From positions 1,612,001 through 1,676,000 of the forward strand of contig PZJY01000012.1 in NCBI GenBank assembly GCA_031472005.1: a stretch of DNA of 64,000 bases, given 5' to 3'. Made by a program: the position numbers and the translations under genes. The notes beneath the pieces are model-generated. The model did no database searches. It was given only the letters and a program-made list of their open reading frames with translations, and was not told the origin of the DNA. This DNA is from Tetracladium setigerum. Taxonomy: Eukaryota > Ascomycota > Leotiomycetes > Helotiales. Below are positions 1-11,789 of the stretch, one piece after another. Numbering within the stretch: the stretch's first letter is position 1; each line of letters opens with the position of its first letter.

Positions 1-3000
1 TGTTTTGAAAGTGTTGTTCTGTCAAAGTGCTGTCTGCCGATGAAGAATAACAGACCTATTCACGAGGCAAAACTTCCAGAACTTATACTAACTTTTCGGC
101 CCCGAAGCTCATCACTCTAAATCGATCCTATTACATGGCCCCCTCTGGAAAAATTAAGCGAGAATCATTTCAACCTATGAATCTACATACCAAGTTTTTC
201 CATCTTTAGATCTCTCATCGAGGCTAAGTCTCGCATGCGGCGTACATACATACAATATGCAGCCGAGAAATCAAAGTCGATGGATGATCCCGTGCCGTCA
301 GATGCATTCTGCCCTAGAGATGGGGCCAAAAGTCTATCCAGCCGTAAAACGTGAGTGGCTACAGTAGACAATCGTATATGCAGCCAAACGTTTTGTCTCC
401 AATCAATTAGGCTGCTGTACAATCCTTCCTCTCATGGGCAGGAATGCTTGGGTTGATGTTCCGTTGATAGAAACGGGGTGGACGAATCATGTATCTGATA
501 CGGATCTTTTGTTCCTGAACACGGCCCGGATAAGTGGTAATTCCCTTGCAATGGGCTATGTCAACCTATTGTAACTGGGCACAAGCTGTAACAGTACATT
601 GGGCTGGAATTTCCAAAGTTGCGGGTTATGATGAAGTCAAACCCACAATTGTACCGCGAGTCTAAGTTAGTAGCATGATACATTGACAGTACCTATGTTA
701 CTAGAAACCAGGAATTAAGTCATCCCAAAATGATCCCCGAAAACAACAAATCGAAAAATGGAGGTACTATTTTCGCAAGTCTAGTCAGCAAAGCAAAGCA
801 AGACAAGACGTTATGTCACAGCAGCCAAAAAGCCTTGGCAAGGACACAAATCTTGGTTCCAGCACCAGCAAGTTTGGTAGGGAGGGCGTGAATCAGCCTG
901 GTGGTCGAAATTTATTCTTGGCCCCTTAGCCGCCTACAACTTTCAACTTGCACATTTATTAATATAGAAATCTAACCCTGAAGTGGGAAAGTGTACCTGC
1001 TGGCTGCAGACATGTATATGCAAGCCACAGCAATGCCACGCACAACCAACTGCTGTCGCGGTTAGTCTGAGGCTAGGTAATTAAGCGAGGGTTTTTACGT
1101 GAAGATTCCGATTCCCGCGAGAGATTCTTGGAAATTGAATTCTCCGGGTGTTTTTATTATGCGGGAAGGATTTCGTCCAAGAGATTCGATGTTGCCCTGA
1201 GGAGGGGGTTTTATGAAGTTATGCAGGAGAGGCGATAGAGTTGTTAATTCCTTGTTGTCGATCAAGTCTCCAATGCTTCGATGCCTGGCTGCAGTGACGT
1301 TCATCTTCATCAGCCGACAATTCTTTAGGAACGCAATAAATAAATCTCTCAAATAATCTCAACGTAATGCTCCATCACAGCTTGCATCGCCTGGTTCTGG
1401 CCCTGACCGCATTTTCACTGCAGAACAGTATCCCCATTATTATTTACGTGCGCTTTGACAGAGGTCAAGATTTTGGGGTCTAGTTTCTAGGTCTGGCCTC
1501 CGTGTCAAGTGTAAGCAATCCGGAGTTACCTTTCATCGCTTCCAATAATCCTGAACTTGCAGCCACCAAAATCCAGATACTGCTCTCCAAATCTCAAGAT
1601 TCACGTCTCTCTTTCTAGTTATTCGCTCAAACTATGAACCGAACCAGAAAATCGAAAAATTTGGGTCACAACTCGTAAATTCTGACATCACTTGCAGTAC
1701 AGTACATTACAGTACATATGAGACCTGACATCCCCAACAATTCAACCATCCGATCCAAATTACTCGAAGATTCAGCCTTTCTATTGAAAGAAACAATCCA
1801 ATGACAAACCAATATCGAAGCCACCATCATCAGGCTGTCGAGGTCATCCTGCCATGCAATGTACTGACATAGTTCCACCGGCTGCAGGGGCTTAATCATC
1901 CCGAGGAACGGCACGCTGTTAGACGATACGTTGGCTATTTTAAAAGGCCGTGATATGCGGGACCAAATTTTAAAATTTAATTTATCGCAATTAGACTTTG
2001 AGTACGGAGGTATGTGAGAGGAGTGATTTGGACAAGGAGGTGGACAGGTAAGATAGATTTGTTTATGTAGTGGTTAGGGCTGGTTGACAGCGAACAATGT
2101 ACTGTACATTATTTTTTGATGCCATGTCAAATGCTGACTTCCCGAGAAATATGGTAACAGTAACACAACTCTACAACCTCGCTCACAGCCCGTCGAAGCA
2201 AAAATAGCAGCTACATGAGTTACAACGGCAGAAATTAGATCCGCCCTTTTCAAAGTCTCGCCAATGCTAGACTTCTGATCTGCCATCATCTCCCCTCTCT
2301 TAGGGGGATCTGTTTTGTAGCATCGAGTTTGGAGAAGTTCGCCAGGTTGTCAAACAGGCAGCAGAAAGTTATCAATTTCTCCAAACAATCGAGATTGTTG
2401 TACATGCCAAATAGACTGACCTGTGAACTGGTAGAAGGAGTATTGGGGTGGTGTGGAAGGTACTTGCTGTAGGTGGGGCAACAACACTGACTTGATGCGA
2501 GAAAGCTAGAAGTCGTGTTCACTATGGATGTATCCGTTTTCTAAATCTCCTATTATTCCTCCAAAGGGATAGTTGGGGCAATTGGCATGCATGAGTGCGT
2601 CGTCGCTTGTCACCGCCGGAATGTGTGTGTGGGTGATGACTTGGAGGGTTGATTCGGTTCTCTTGAAGGTTTGCAATACTATGGGACGGAGGAACTTACC
2701 TTTGTCGATTGTGGCACGAATTAGTCTTTGTCCAGTGTACAGTGACCCAGAGGCATGCGGTGAACTATTCTGAAAAGTGTTAGTTTTCGCATTAGGGCGG
2801 AGGAAGCGTTCAAGTATGTACCTTGATGCTGATCTCAGATGGGTTGGATGGGACACAGCATCCAGCTGAGATGACGAGAAGAAGTGATTTCAGCCTGACC
2901 ATAGAATGGAAATTCCCAGGTCCTGCTTTTGAGTGTGACTTTTAATGCACTTTACGGATGCGGGCATTCCTAGCATTCCTATTCTCTGGTGAGTAATTGT

Positions 3001-4452
3001 TTCCAACTGATTGACAGGTACAACATATCTTACCAAATGAAAACCTATCTCCCTTTCGTCTGCTCTCTTCAGCCCACTCCTCCGGTTTCTCAATACACGC
3101 TAGAATATTCAATTTCAACGAGCTTATATTTCTATATGTTGACCTTTGAATACATCGGGTTTAAGTTCGTCTTCGCGAGCTTGGATGACGCTCAGGTTTG
3201 TTCTCCGTGCGGTACCATCAGTATGATCTCAACCGCTCTTTTCTCCATTGAATATTTTTGTCTTGCTGCTTGCAAAGTTCAGGAATAGAATATCATGGGA
3301 TTTGGTCTTCCGAGGGTCGTGCTTGATGTTGTGTCTTTTTTGGAGGATATTGCGAAATGTTATGGCAGTGAGCCAGAGGGTGGTGAGGAGTAGGGTGTAA
3401 GGTAGTCAACAGGTGCTGGCCCGCTTCTGAAAAATGAGGTACTTCTTGAGAAATGCGATCTCCCTGAAGGATGAGTCTTCTTTGAGGATGAGCTCTCCAT
3501 GTATCATTGTATTGGGGGAGAGTGATGCGAGGCATTCGTTGAAGGACGAGTGGTCTGAAATGCCTCTCGAACGCGTTTGGCCATTCCTCCTTCCATTCTA
3601 TTCCTTTCTTCTAACATTTAGAAGTTTGTAGGAGAAAGATCTGGACATCCTGACATAGTTAAAAAGCAGAAAAACAAACCTGGAGAAGACAGGTTGATTG
3701 TGTGGATTTCCTTGCGGCGGAACTAAGAATAGCTTAATCAGCCTTGGTGCGGGCTGTCAGTTTAGATTCTGAAATGTGAGCAATCACAACACTTGTTGCT
3801 TGTTTATTGTTTTGATAAACATCTTAGTTATTTCTGGTATTTAATACTGTAGCATCCCATCTTTCGTTTTAATAGATCACCAGGCCAGGTTCTATGTTAT
3901 ATGGACTCCACACTTCTTCTCCACCCCCGAGACCCGATATCGATAAGAGATCATCACCCCTCCTGACGAGGTTACCTTCCTTGGCGTAACGACCTCACCC
4001 GTAACCTACTTTGTTCCGGTGACCAACCCCAACTTCCTCTTCCTCTTCCTCTTTCTCCCCTCAACCCCATTCACAACCTAAAAGAACAACGAAGAACAAG
4101 GACCTCGAATTCGTCTTTCCGATTCTCTCTTCACCGCCTAAACATCTATCAAACCTTCTTCGACCTCTTCCTCCATCCTCGTCAAAGCCAACTTGAAGCC
4201 ACCAACACAGAAGAACAAGGTGACCGATCCAGTACAAGTCCCAGCGATATTCTGCGCAACAATACAAACGAAGGAACAAACGAACAAACGGTCCCCAGTA
4301 GAGACATATCATCTCTGCAATCTCCCCACGGAAGAGACTGAAGAGGAGGCCTTGAGCCTACCAACCCAACCAAACACCCATCAAACAAACATCACCAACC
4401 ACCACCATCCCCCAACACCAGAATCCTTACAGATTCCACTCACATCATCACA
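1..4452. other. Intergenic region with no supportable gene; Yippee promoter and leader at its right end
   Basis: All open frames here are short, overlap each other on both strands and show no recognisable domain. The last 400-500 bases before the Yippee start are rich in C and T (CTTCCTC repeats near 4031-4060), as is common in fungal core promoters and 5' leaders. One stretch on the minus strand (about 3300-3600) has a faint P450-like look and is discussed among the rejected items. Confidence 0.5.
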
Positions 4453-4893
4453 ATGGGTCTCTCCTACAACGTCTATCTCTCAAGCCACAAAATCTACGGC
4501 TGCAAAAACTGCAAAGCTCATCTCTCCAATCCAGAAGATATAATCAGTCGTGTAGGTTCCTTCTTCACCCCCTCCATTCCCTCCCCCATATTCTCCTCCC
4601 CTTCCCCCTCCCCTTCCAAGAAAACCCACACCCTAACCCCCCTCCTCCCCTCTTCACAGTCCTTCCGCGGCCAACACGGTAAAGCCTACCTCTTCTCCAC
4701 CGTCGTAAACATAACATACGGCACGCCATCCGAACGCAACATGACGACCGGTCGCCACGTCGTGAGGGATATTTCTTGTCGACAATGTGCCGAGACGGTG
4801 GGCTGGACGTATGATAAGGCCTTTGAGGCAGCGGAGAAATATAAGGAAGGGAAGTTTATTTTGGAGGCTGAGTTGTTGTGTAATGTTGCTTGA
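4453..4893 (+). CDS. Yippee-like zinc-binding protein (Moh1/YPEL family)
   Basis: A small protein of about 110 residues in two exons, 4453-4551 and 4660-4893. The 108-base intron (GTAGGT...CACAG) is a multiple of three and lacks stops, so it can be misread as coding. After splicing, the protein has the family's first Cys-x2-Cys (CKNC), a GKAYLF-like segment, the motif TGRHVVRDISC, the second Cys-x2-Cys (CRQC), then GWTYDKAFE and the ending YKEGKFILE. These are the diagnostic Yippee signatures. The four cysteines bind one zinc and hold a beta-sandwich fold. In yeast the homologue Moh1 is linked to stationary-phase survival and to the GID/CTLH ubiquitin ligase; that role here is inference. The length matches the family. 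The start ATG follows an A-rich CATCACA context. Confidence 0.93.
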   Translation: MGLSYNVYLSSHKIYGCKNCKAHLSNPEDIISRVGSFFTPSIPSPIFSSPSPSPSKKTHTLTPLLPSSQSFRGQHGKAYLFSTVVNITYGTPSERNMTTGRHVVRDISCRQCAETVGWTYDKAFEAAEKYKEGKFILEAELLCNVA

Positions 4894-5120
4894 TTGAGTA
4901 AGGAGGTTGGGAAGAGGGGGAATGGGAAGGACGGAGGGAGGGAGTAGGAGGGGAGGGAGAAGGAGAGAGAAGTGGGTAGGCATGAAGGGCAAAGAATGCG
5001 GAGTGAGGAAGGATGGATTTACTTTTATTTTTTCGGCGCTTGATCAGAAGGGAAGGGAGTGAAGGAGTGCATTTAAACCAATCATGGCGTTTTTCTTTCT
5101 TCATATGGATGAACAGGTTG

Positions 5121-5158
5121 GGATAGGATAGGATAGGATAGGATAGGATAGGATAGGA
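5121..5158. repeat. Tandem repeat (GGATA)7
   Basis: Seven perfect GGATA copies followed by a partial copy, directly downstream of the Yippee gene. It is not the fungal telomere unit TTAGGG. Confidence 0.95.
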
Positions 5159-5170
5159 CAGGAAGGAGAA

Positions 5171-5190
5171 CAGGTCAGGTCAGGTCAGGT
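5171..5190. repeat. Tandem repeat (CAGGT)4
   Basis: Four perfect CAGGT copies, followed by degenerate ones to about 5205, twelve bases after the GGATA array. Confidence 0.9.
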
Positions 5191-5411
5191 TAGGCCAGGT
5201 TCAGTCATCTCAGGTATCAGGATACGAAAGTCACAGTATTAATACGGACATAATACTGCACTTTTAACACAGTCATCGGTTATGGTGCCATAGCCGATCT
5301 GGCAAATATCGTTTCGCTTCGTTTAAATTTATCTATTTTTTTGGGACACAAACTCTATTGTGTTTCCCTCGCTCAATGGGATCGATAGAAATGAGAGGGA
5401 GATTGGAAGTC

Positions 5412-5436
5412 GGACTGGACTGGACTGGACTGGACT
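5412..5436. repeat. Tandem repeat (GGACT)5
   Basis: Five perfect GGACT copies. This is the third pentanucleotide array within about 320 bases. Confidence 0.93.
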
Positions 5437-5640
5437 CATTACATCCTCGATAGCAAATACTAAGTGGTCATCGGTTGAGTTCGAGAAAGGAAATTACAGT
5501 AACTTTCATTGTTTTGGTGACACGTCAACGAAGGTTTAGCGAATGCAAAACAAATTTCTTAGACCTTTCACTGTTCCTCCTGATTTTTCATATTTTTATT
5601 TTTTTTCATATTTCGATTTTTGTTCAACTATTTCACGCCG

Positions 5641-7394
5641 TTAACTCACCTTCTGAAAATCAATCCAGCAAGTATGCTCCTCGACCTTCGCAAACCGCTC
5701 ATCGGCAAACACCTCAAACCTGCTGGTGATTCCTGGAGATACACCCTCCTGGCGAGCTTGTAGCTTCGTTCTGTAGTTCTTATATATGGCGGTCACGAGA
5801 GTTGTCATCTCGGCCATTGCAAGACTAAAAAGAGTTCTTTGTCAGTACATTATTCGGATTGACCTTTTCTCTCCTTTGGAAATCGTGAACTGGGAGGGAT
5901 CACTCACTGTAAACCGATACACATTCTGCCACCACTAGAAAACGCCCACCACCATCTCTTCATCTCCGCCAAATCGCTCGACTCCCGCAACCATCTCTCA
6001 GGATCAAATTTCAATGGATCAGGAAACACGTCTGCGTTCCGATGTAACGAGAAAGGCGACATGCCAACCACCGTTCTAGCTGGCACGACGAATCCCAAGA
6101 TCGTTGAATCGACAGGAAGCGTTCGCGGCTCAGACGCCGGGAGGGGATTGTACAGTCTCAGAGTCTCCTTGATCACAGCATCTAGATATGGGAGTTTATC
6201 CGCAACCGCAACGGAGGGAATCCCACCCTCAAGCATTGACAACTCGGGGATCTGTGCTACTTCCGCAGCGAGCTTTTCCTGGAATTTCATGTTTTCAGGC
6301 TGTGAGAGCGCCCAGATGAGAAACATGGTCGTGTCACTCGTGGTGTCAATGCCCGCGAGTAAATGATCTGCACATTCGGATGCGATGTCTAAATCATCCA
6401 GTTCCGCTCCCTTCTCGCTCTGCTGATGCTGCCAAAGCTTGCCTACGATAGTGGTATTAACACTTTCCTTTTTATGCTCCATGGGCGCAGTTTGGAACAT
6501 CTCCCACGCTTTTAGAGCATGTGCTCGAATGCCTGTATACGTAGCTGGTTTCGACATGGGCAGCATTCCCAACTTGGTCACGAATTTCTCCACCACACCA
6601 GTACGCGAGTAGAGCCATTTGATGTAGCCAGGGAAATGCACCGCATACCACGATAGCTTCCTCCTAGACGGATCAATGATATCGTTTAATAGCGCCCGAT
6701 CCGTCGCAGACCCCTTGAGGGCAGCCGTTCCACCGTGCTCCTCGCCGTACAGGAAAGCGGTGATGGAATCAATGGAGAAATAGTGCAAGCTAGAAAAAAT
6801 CTCTGAAGCTGTCGCTGGCTCGCTTTCCAGCAGACGAAGGAACTGCCGGACTTTCTCCTCGACCATGCTGGCTATCTCGTGCTTCATCATTGACGTCTTG
6901 GAATAAGCGTGATTCAATAACTTCTTTCGCTCGCCGTGGGCTCTGGAAGAAGCGAATGTGAAGAGATTTTGACGGCCGTAGACATCAAACATGCGGTAGA
7001 AAGTGTGTCTCTCAAATCCACTTCCTGCTCCGTAGATGGTGCGTAGGGCCGCGAGGTTGTTGAATGAGACCTCGTTCGGACCAATCCGTACCGCTTCGCC
7101 ATATTTCTGGTGCAGCGAGTTGATGAATGTCGTTCGGGTGCCTTTCCAGTCTTGGTAGGCTAGACACCAGGAGGTTAGGGCGTAGGATTTTGGTCCGGGG
7201 ATGCGGGATAATGGGGAGATGATGAGAGGTTCATAGATCAGGCGGTAGAGGGAGATGAGGAGGGTGATGAGGGCGAGACATGAGAGCCAGAGAGTTAGTT
7301 TGTCTTGAAGTTCTGAGGCTTGGTTAGTGAGATATTCAAGAAAATGAGGGGGGTTTTAATTGAACCTACCGCGAGGAATATTTTGATATGTCAT
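5641..7394 (-). CDS. Cytochrome P450 monooxygenase
   Basis: Three exons on the minus strand: 7370-7394, 5908-7312 and 5641-5824, giving about 537 residues. The first exon is only 25 bases (MTYQNIPR...) and its ATG is the first in frame. A hydrophobic anchor follows (LTLWLSCLALITLLISLYRL), then the proline-rich hinge SRIPGPKS. P450 hallmarks in order are the I-helix AGIDTTSD, the K-helix KETLRLY (ExxR), FDPERW, and the heme loop FSSGGRMCIG with the cysteine ligand. The second intron splits the residue just after that loop (IGL-H-LAMAEM), which a naive reading truncates. It is an ER-bound, heme-dependent oxygenase needing a P450 reductase. I cannot assign a CYP family or substrate. It is transcribed divergently from the class II aldolase across a 585-base promoter that holds a CGG-N5-CCG palindrome. 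Confidence 0.94.
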
Positions 7395-7979
7395 GGTGTT
7401 GAAAGCCTACTGTTTTTCGTCACCGTGAAATGAGATCCTGGGTGGTTCAAAGCTGGTGAAGCGAAGATCTCCTTCATCAGGCGATGTGTGAAAGAAAGGT
7501 AAGATGTTTCCTAAGTATATCGCCGCCTCCTATGAGAGGACTCCGATTTCAACACGAATGGGGAGTGTGCCCCTATCGATATCCCAGAAATGGGGTTCTG
7601 GTAGGATTGATATGGGGAAGACGAAGCGCCAATGACAGAGTGGCGGACTGTCCGACGACAAGTCAGGATGCGGGACCCTCGTTGCTTTCTGTATTGGTTC
7701 CGATGACCCCATTGTTGCTGGATAGGTAGGATGCATTGTTTATACTGTGTGTATTATTAGTGTTGTTGTCATCGTATCTCTTGAGTTTATGCAGTATCAA
7801 TATCAGCAACAAGTCTGTTGAAAGTTATCTTTGACATTGCACAGACGTTGAATAATTGTTTGCTCTTTTCCAGTATTCATCGCGACAACCACTTCCTCAA
7901 CAACAAGTTTATTTGTCGACGAACTTACACATTATCACTCAAAATTATATATTTCAAGAAGTAACTCTTAATTTTCAAG
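7395..7979. promoter_or_regulatory. Divergent promoter between P450 and class II aldolase
   Basis: Shared 585-base upstream region of two divergently transcribed genes. The palindrome CGGACTGTCCG sits at 7644-7654. Nothing else coding is seen. Confidence 0.6.
7644..7654. promoter_or_regulatory. CGG-N5-CCG palindrome (CGGACTGTCCG), candidate Zn2Cys6 site
   Basis: Perfect 5-base arms around one central base. It is 250 bases upstream of the P450 start and 326 upstream of the aldolase start. The same motif with the central base complemented (CGGACAGTCCG) lies upstream of the CYP504-type gene at 25430. Zn2Cys6 dimers typically bind inverted CGG triplets. Confidence 0.55.
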
Positions 7980-9016
7980 ATGGCACCTTCGGCAATAATA
8001 GATATTGTCCCCATGCCGGTATCAGAAAAATGGTCATCTCAAACCACAACCAATGAAGCTTCCCGCAAAGCTTTGGCAGCCATGGGTCACCGAGGCAGAT
8101 CAATGCCCGGCGTCCCTAAACCTCTCTCCCACAGCGCTCAACGTCAATGGCAACTCGAACACATGGCTGGTACTTTTCGAGTCTTCGCCAGTGAGGGCTA
8201 CGCAGAAGGTATCAGCGGACATATAAGTGTGCGTGATCCCGAGTTTGCAGACAGATTCTGGATCAATCCCCTCGGAATACACTTTGGAATGCTGAAAGCG
8301 AGTGATATGGTGTGTGTGAATCTTGCAGGGGAGTTTGTGGGTGGGAATTCGGTGAGTGTTTTGAGTTGCTTTCTACTATTGTAGCTATCCCACTATCCTC
8401 GAGCGAAGAAACAGTTGACGAAAGCTAAACGTGAGAATCTAGGAGGCACCCATCAACGCTGCCGGTTTTGTCATCCACAGTGCAATCCACCAAGCTCGCC
8501 CAGACGTCCACGCAATCTGTCACACGCATTCTATCCACGGCCGCACTTGGTCGGCATTTGCACGCCCTCTCGAAATGCTGAACCAGGACGTATGCTATTT
8601 CTACAACGCTCACAGCGTCTACTCCGACTACGGCGGCATCGCTTTTGCCGACGGTGAAGGTGAACGCATCGCTAAATCTCTCGGGCAGGGTAAAGCTGCC
8701 ATTTTGATGAATCATGGACTGCTCACCGTGGGAGGCACGGTCGATGAGGCGGGGTATTTGTTTATCTTGATGGAGAGGAGCTGTAAGGTGCAGTTGCTCA
8801 CTGAGGGCACGGGTCTCAAGAAGAATTTGGTGTCGGATGAGGAGGCTGAGTATAATTTTAAGATGGCTAGTACGCCGGTGAGTTCTTTTCCTGGGGTGGG
8901 GCTTGAGGTGTTGAGTAGGCATCTAATGATGGGTTGTGTAGGATACTTTATACTGTGAATTTCAGCCGCATCTTCTGTATGAGGATTATAAATGTGGGGG
9001 AAATTTTAAGAATTGA
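7980..9016 (+). CDS. Class II aldolase/adducin domain protein
   Basis: Three exons, 7980-8351, 8443-8877 and 8942-9016, giving 293 residues, all in phase. Family features are GISGHISVRDPE near residue 77, the metal-binding HTHSIHG (two zinc-ligand histidines) and the third-ligand region MNHGLLTVGG. Class II aldolases and related decarboxylases or epimerases use a bound divalent metal to polarise a carbonyl for C-C cleavage. Fungal stand-alone members are mostly uncharacterised, and no tyrosine-rich adducin tail is present. The ATG lies in the context CAAGATGGC. It is the first of several genes read rightwards in the cluster and shares a promoter with the P450. Its substrate is unknown. Confidence 0.93.
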
Positions 9017-9774
9017 TGCAAGCGGAAGATTACTGGAGTTTGCCTTGAGAAGAGCGAGAACTGGGTATCTAGAGGCTGTGTGAATAATTGGATTGTTTTG
9101 ATGTTTTGTCTGGGTCTCTCTGGATCCTCGCTTAGAAAGTATTAGTGACACAAACAATGGAAATTCGGCTTAGACCAAATCATAGTCGCTAAATGGAATT
9201 ACAATCGTTTCGATTCTAGCAGCTGAAATTGAAACTGCACTGTAAGAAGTCTGACAGGAGACTCCGATCCGTCGTCCCATAAACATGGTCTTGGGTGCTG
9301 CAACTTGCTAGTAGCACCGCGTGCGGCTCGAAGGGTTTCTAATTTCTACGACACGTTCTGACCACACAACCTGCTTTCTGCTTGATCGGGACTGTCTAAG
9401 ATGATTTTTACATACCTATTGACGAGTCCCCGGATTTCCGAATCTACAGGTACTCAATGGTAATGGAAGGATTGACAATCAAGCCAGGGGGGCTCTCGGT
9501 TAGTGATAAGCGAGAAGAAACCACGACCCTGTCAGTGCTGCTTGGGGGGCGGACGCTACGCCGAATAGCTTATCCAAACCCTGAAAAGATAGGTGGGGTT
9601 GCAACAGCGAACAATGTCATTGGGACCTCATTAAACTCGCATGGCATATAAAAAAGATAACATATGTAATGTCAACGCTCTTACTAATTCCACGTTCATC
9701 CCTTCCTTTTCTTTTTTCATCCATTCAAACAGTTCAGAATAATCGTTCCGTGTGGAATACCGCCACCTGTCAGA
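9017..9774. promoter_or_regulatory. Permease promoter with four GATA-type sites
   Basis: No gene is seen in this stretch. GATA-factor (AreA/NIT2-type, HGATAR) sequences occur at 9504-9510, 9569-9574 (reverse), 9587-9592 and 9655-9660, all within 275 bases of the start codon. A TATA-like CATATAAAA lies at about 9645. A shorter palindrome, CGGATTTCCG, is at 9431-9440. Confidence 0.5.
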
Positions 9775-11789
9775 ATGTCGACCTCAAGTCAAGTCAAGGA
9801 GAAGGGACCCCCAGAATTTGATTCTGCTGTTGAGGTGGGCTCAACGGAGGCATTGAATGCTGGGTCTCAACACTTGAAACGGAAACTGCGCAGTAATGAG
9901 GTCCAGCTTTTTGCAATTGGTGGCGCAATTGGAACATGTGAGTCTTTTTCTATTTACTTTCAAGAATATATTCGTGGCTAATCAATTATTACAGCACTCT
10001 TCGTGCAAATGGGTAGTGCTTTACCTAAAGGTGGACCTGCTGGCTTGCTCATTGGATTCTTGATATGGTCTTCCGTCATGCTCGCTGTCAACGAGTGTTT
10101 TGGTATGTTGAAAACCAAACCCAAATATTTTATGCAGTTTTGGGTAGCTAACACATCGCGTAGCCGAGATGGTTTGCTATGTACCAGTGCCATCACCATT
10201 TATCCGCTTTGGAACTGAATGGGTGGATGAAGCATTCGGATTCGCAATGGGATGGAATTTCTTCCTCAACATGGGTAAGCGAAACGCCAGAATTCGTTGT
10301 TCCAAGCCCTCTAACATTGTCTAGCCTTCCTGGTCCCCTTCGAGATTGTAGCACTAAACATCTTGCTCTCATTTTGGACAGTGTCAATTCCTGTATACGC
10401 AGTCATTATCGTTGTTATGGTGCTTTATGCGTAAGTTTGAACATTGCACACGCTTAAGCTCCATAGACTGACAGATGTAGGGTCCTCAATATGGTTTCTG
10501 TACGCTGGTTTGGTATTGCCGAATTCTACCTCTCAATTTTCAAGGTCTTTTTGATCTGCGGATGCATTGCGTTTACTTTCATTACAATGGTCGGCGGCAA
10601 TCCCTTGAAAGATAAGTACGGGTTCCGATACTGGAAGAATCCGGTAAGTGTGTCATTCCGTACCACATGAATAATGCTGATCTGGAATAGGGTGCCTTCA
10701 TTGAATATGGTGCAGATGGAAATACGGGAAGGTTTCTGGGTGTTCTTACCTGTGTTATTCAAGCTACCTTCTCGTAAGTCATCTCAAAAACTAGCATTAA
10801 GAGTACGGGCTGACAAAAACAGAATCTGTGGTCCAGAATATGTGTCCATGGTCGCGGCAGAAACCGAAAACCCCCGCAAGATTCTTCCTACTGCATTCCG
10901 CTCATTCGTCTGGCGTATCTTACTTTTCTTCTGTGGATCTGCGCTCTGCATGGGTATTGTAATTCCGTACAATGATCCAACACTCGCAGCCGTTCTTGGT
11001 GGCGAAGCGAAGGGCAAAGGCACAGGAGCTGCGTAAGTTAGATTCATCAACCACGGTAAGGTCAAAACTAACAGAAACAGATCGCCCTACGTCATTGCAA
11101 TGCAGCGACTGCAAATTGGCGGCCTCGCTGACCTTTTCAACGCCCTGATCATGACTTCTGTCTTCAGCGCTGGTAATGGACTTCTATTTTCCGCCACCCG
11201 AACTCTCCACGGCATGTCCATCAGAGGAGAGGCTCCGAGCTTTTTGTCTAAGTGCACAAAAAGTGGTGTGCCAATTTACTCACTTGCGGTCGCACTCTCA
11301 TTCTGCTTGTTGTCCTTCCTACAGATTAGCCACACCTCGGCTGCGGTTATGGGATATCTGATCGACCTAGTCACAGCCTGTCAACTCATCAACTACATGT
11401 GTGTGGCAATCACATATCGACACTTCTATTCCTCTTTGAAAGCTCGAGGCATCTCACGAGATACACTGCCATACAAAGGAAAATTCCAACCATACGCTTC
11501 ATATTTTGCCATTGGTGGTTGTGCCTTCATGATCCTGGCTTCGGGTTATTACTTATTCATGAGCGGTGGATGGGATGTCATGTATTTCTTTTTGACTTAC
11601 TCCATGGTTGGCTTCTTTATTGTCGTTGGCACTTTCTGGAAGTTCCTCAAGAAAACCACCTATGTCCGGCCTGGCACCGCAGACCTCAATATGGGCAAGC
11701 TTAAAGATGAGATCGATGCCTACGAAGCTGTTCACACGCCAAGGCCCTCAGGAAAGATTGGAAAGTATTTCGACTGGATGTTCAAATAG
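9775..11789 (+). CDS. Amino-acid permease (APC superfamily, YAT family)
   Basis: Eight exons: 9775-9937, 9995-10102, 10164-10274, 10325-10430, 10481-10643, 10691-10773, 10823-11032 and 11081-11789, giving 550 residues with all phases consistent. It has a charged cytosolic N-terminus, then LRSNEVQLFAIGGAIGTSLF, the typical first transmembrane helix of yeast-type permeases. About twelve hydrophobic segments follow. Conserved YAT blocks are GTEWVDEAFGFAMGWN, CGPEYVSMVAAETENPRK (the 'AAGE.NPRK' region) and FSAGNGLLFSATRTLHGM. It would import an amino acid or related compound by proton symport at the plasma membrane; specificity is not readable. The upstream GATA sites suggest control by nitrogen supply. 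Within the cluster it is the only obvious transporter. Confidence 0.95.

Larger units (their letters stand above)
4894..5640. other. Intergenic region between Yippee and P450 3' ends, with pentanucleotide repeats
   Basis: The two flanking genes converge here, so no promoter is expected. The stretch holds three unrelated pentanucleotide arrays (listed separately), AT-rich segments and no supportable gene. Confidence 0.6.

Noticed and set aside
3293..3631. Minus-strand frame with a faint P450-like stretch (YNDTWRAH, then a segment resembling the C-helix region)
   Set aside because: The similarity rests on a few residues. No heme loop, ExxR or further P450 block follows in any frame down to 2.3 kb.
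4061..4543. Overlapping frames on both strands in the Yippee leader
   Set aside because: Low-complexity translation of CT-rich leader DNA, overlapping the conserved Yippee start in another frame.
5121..5158. Telomere-like or subtelomeric repeat
   Set aside because: The unit is GGATA, not TTAGGG, and the array is short and lies between ordinary genes.
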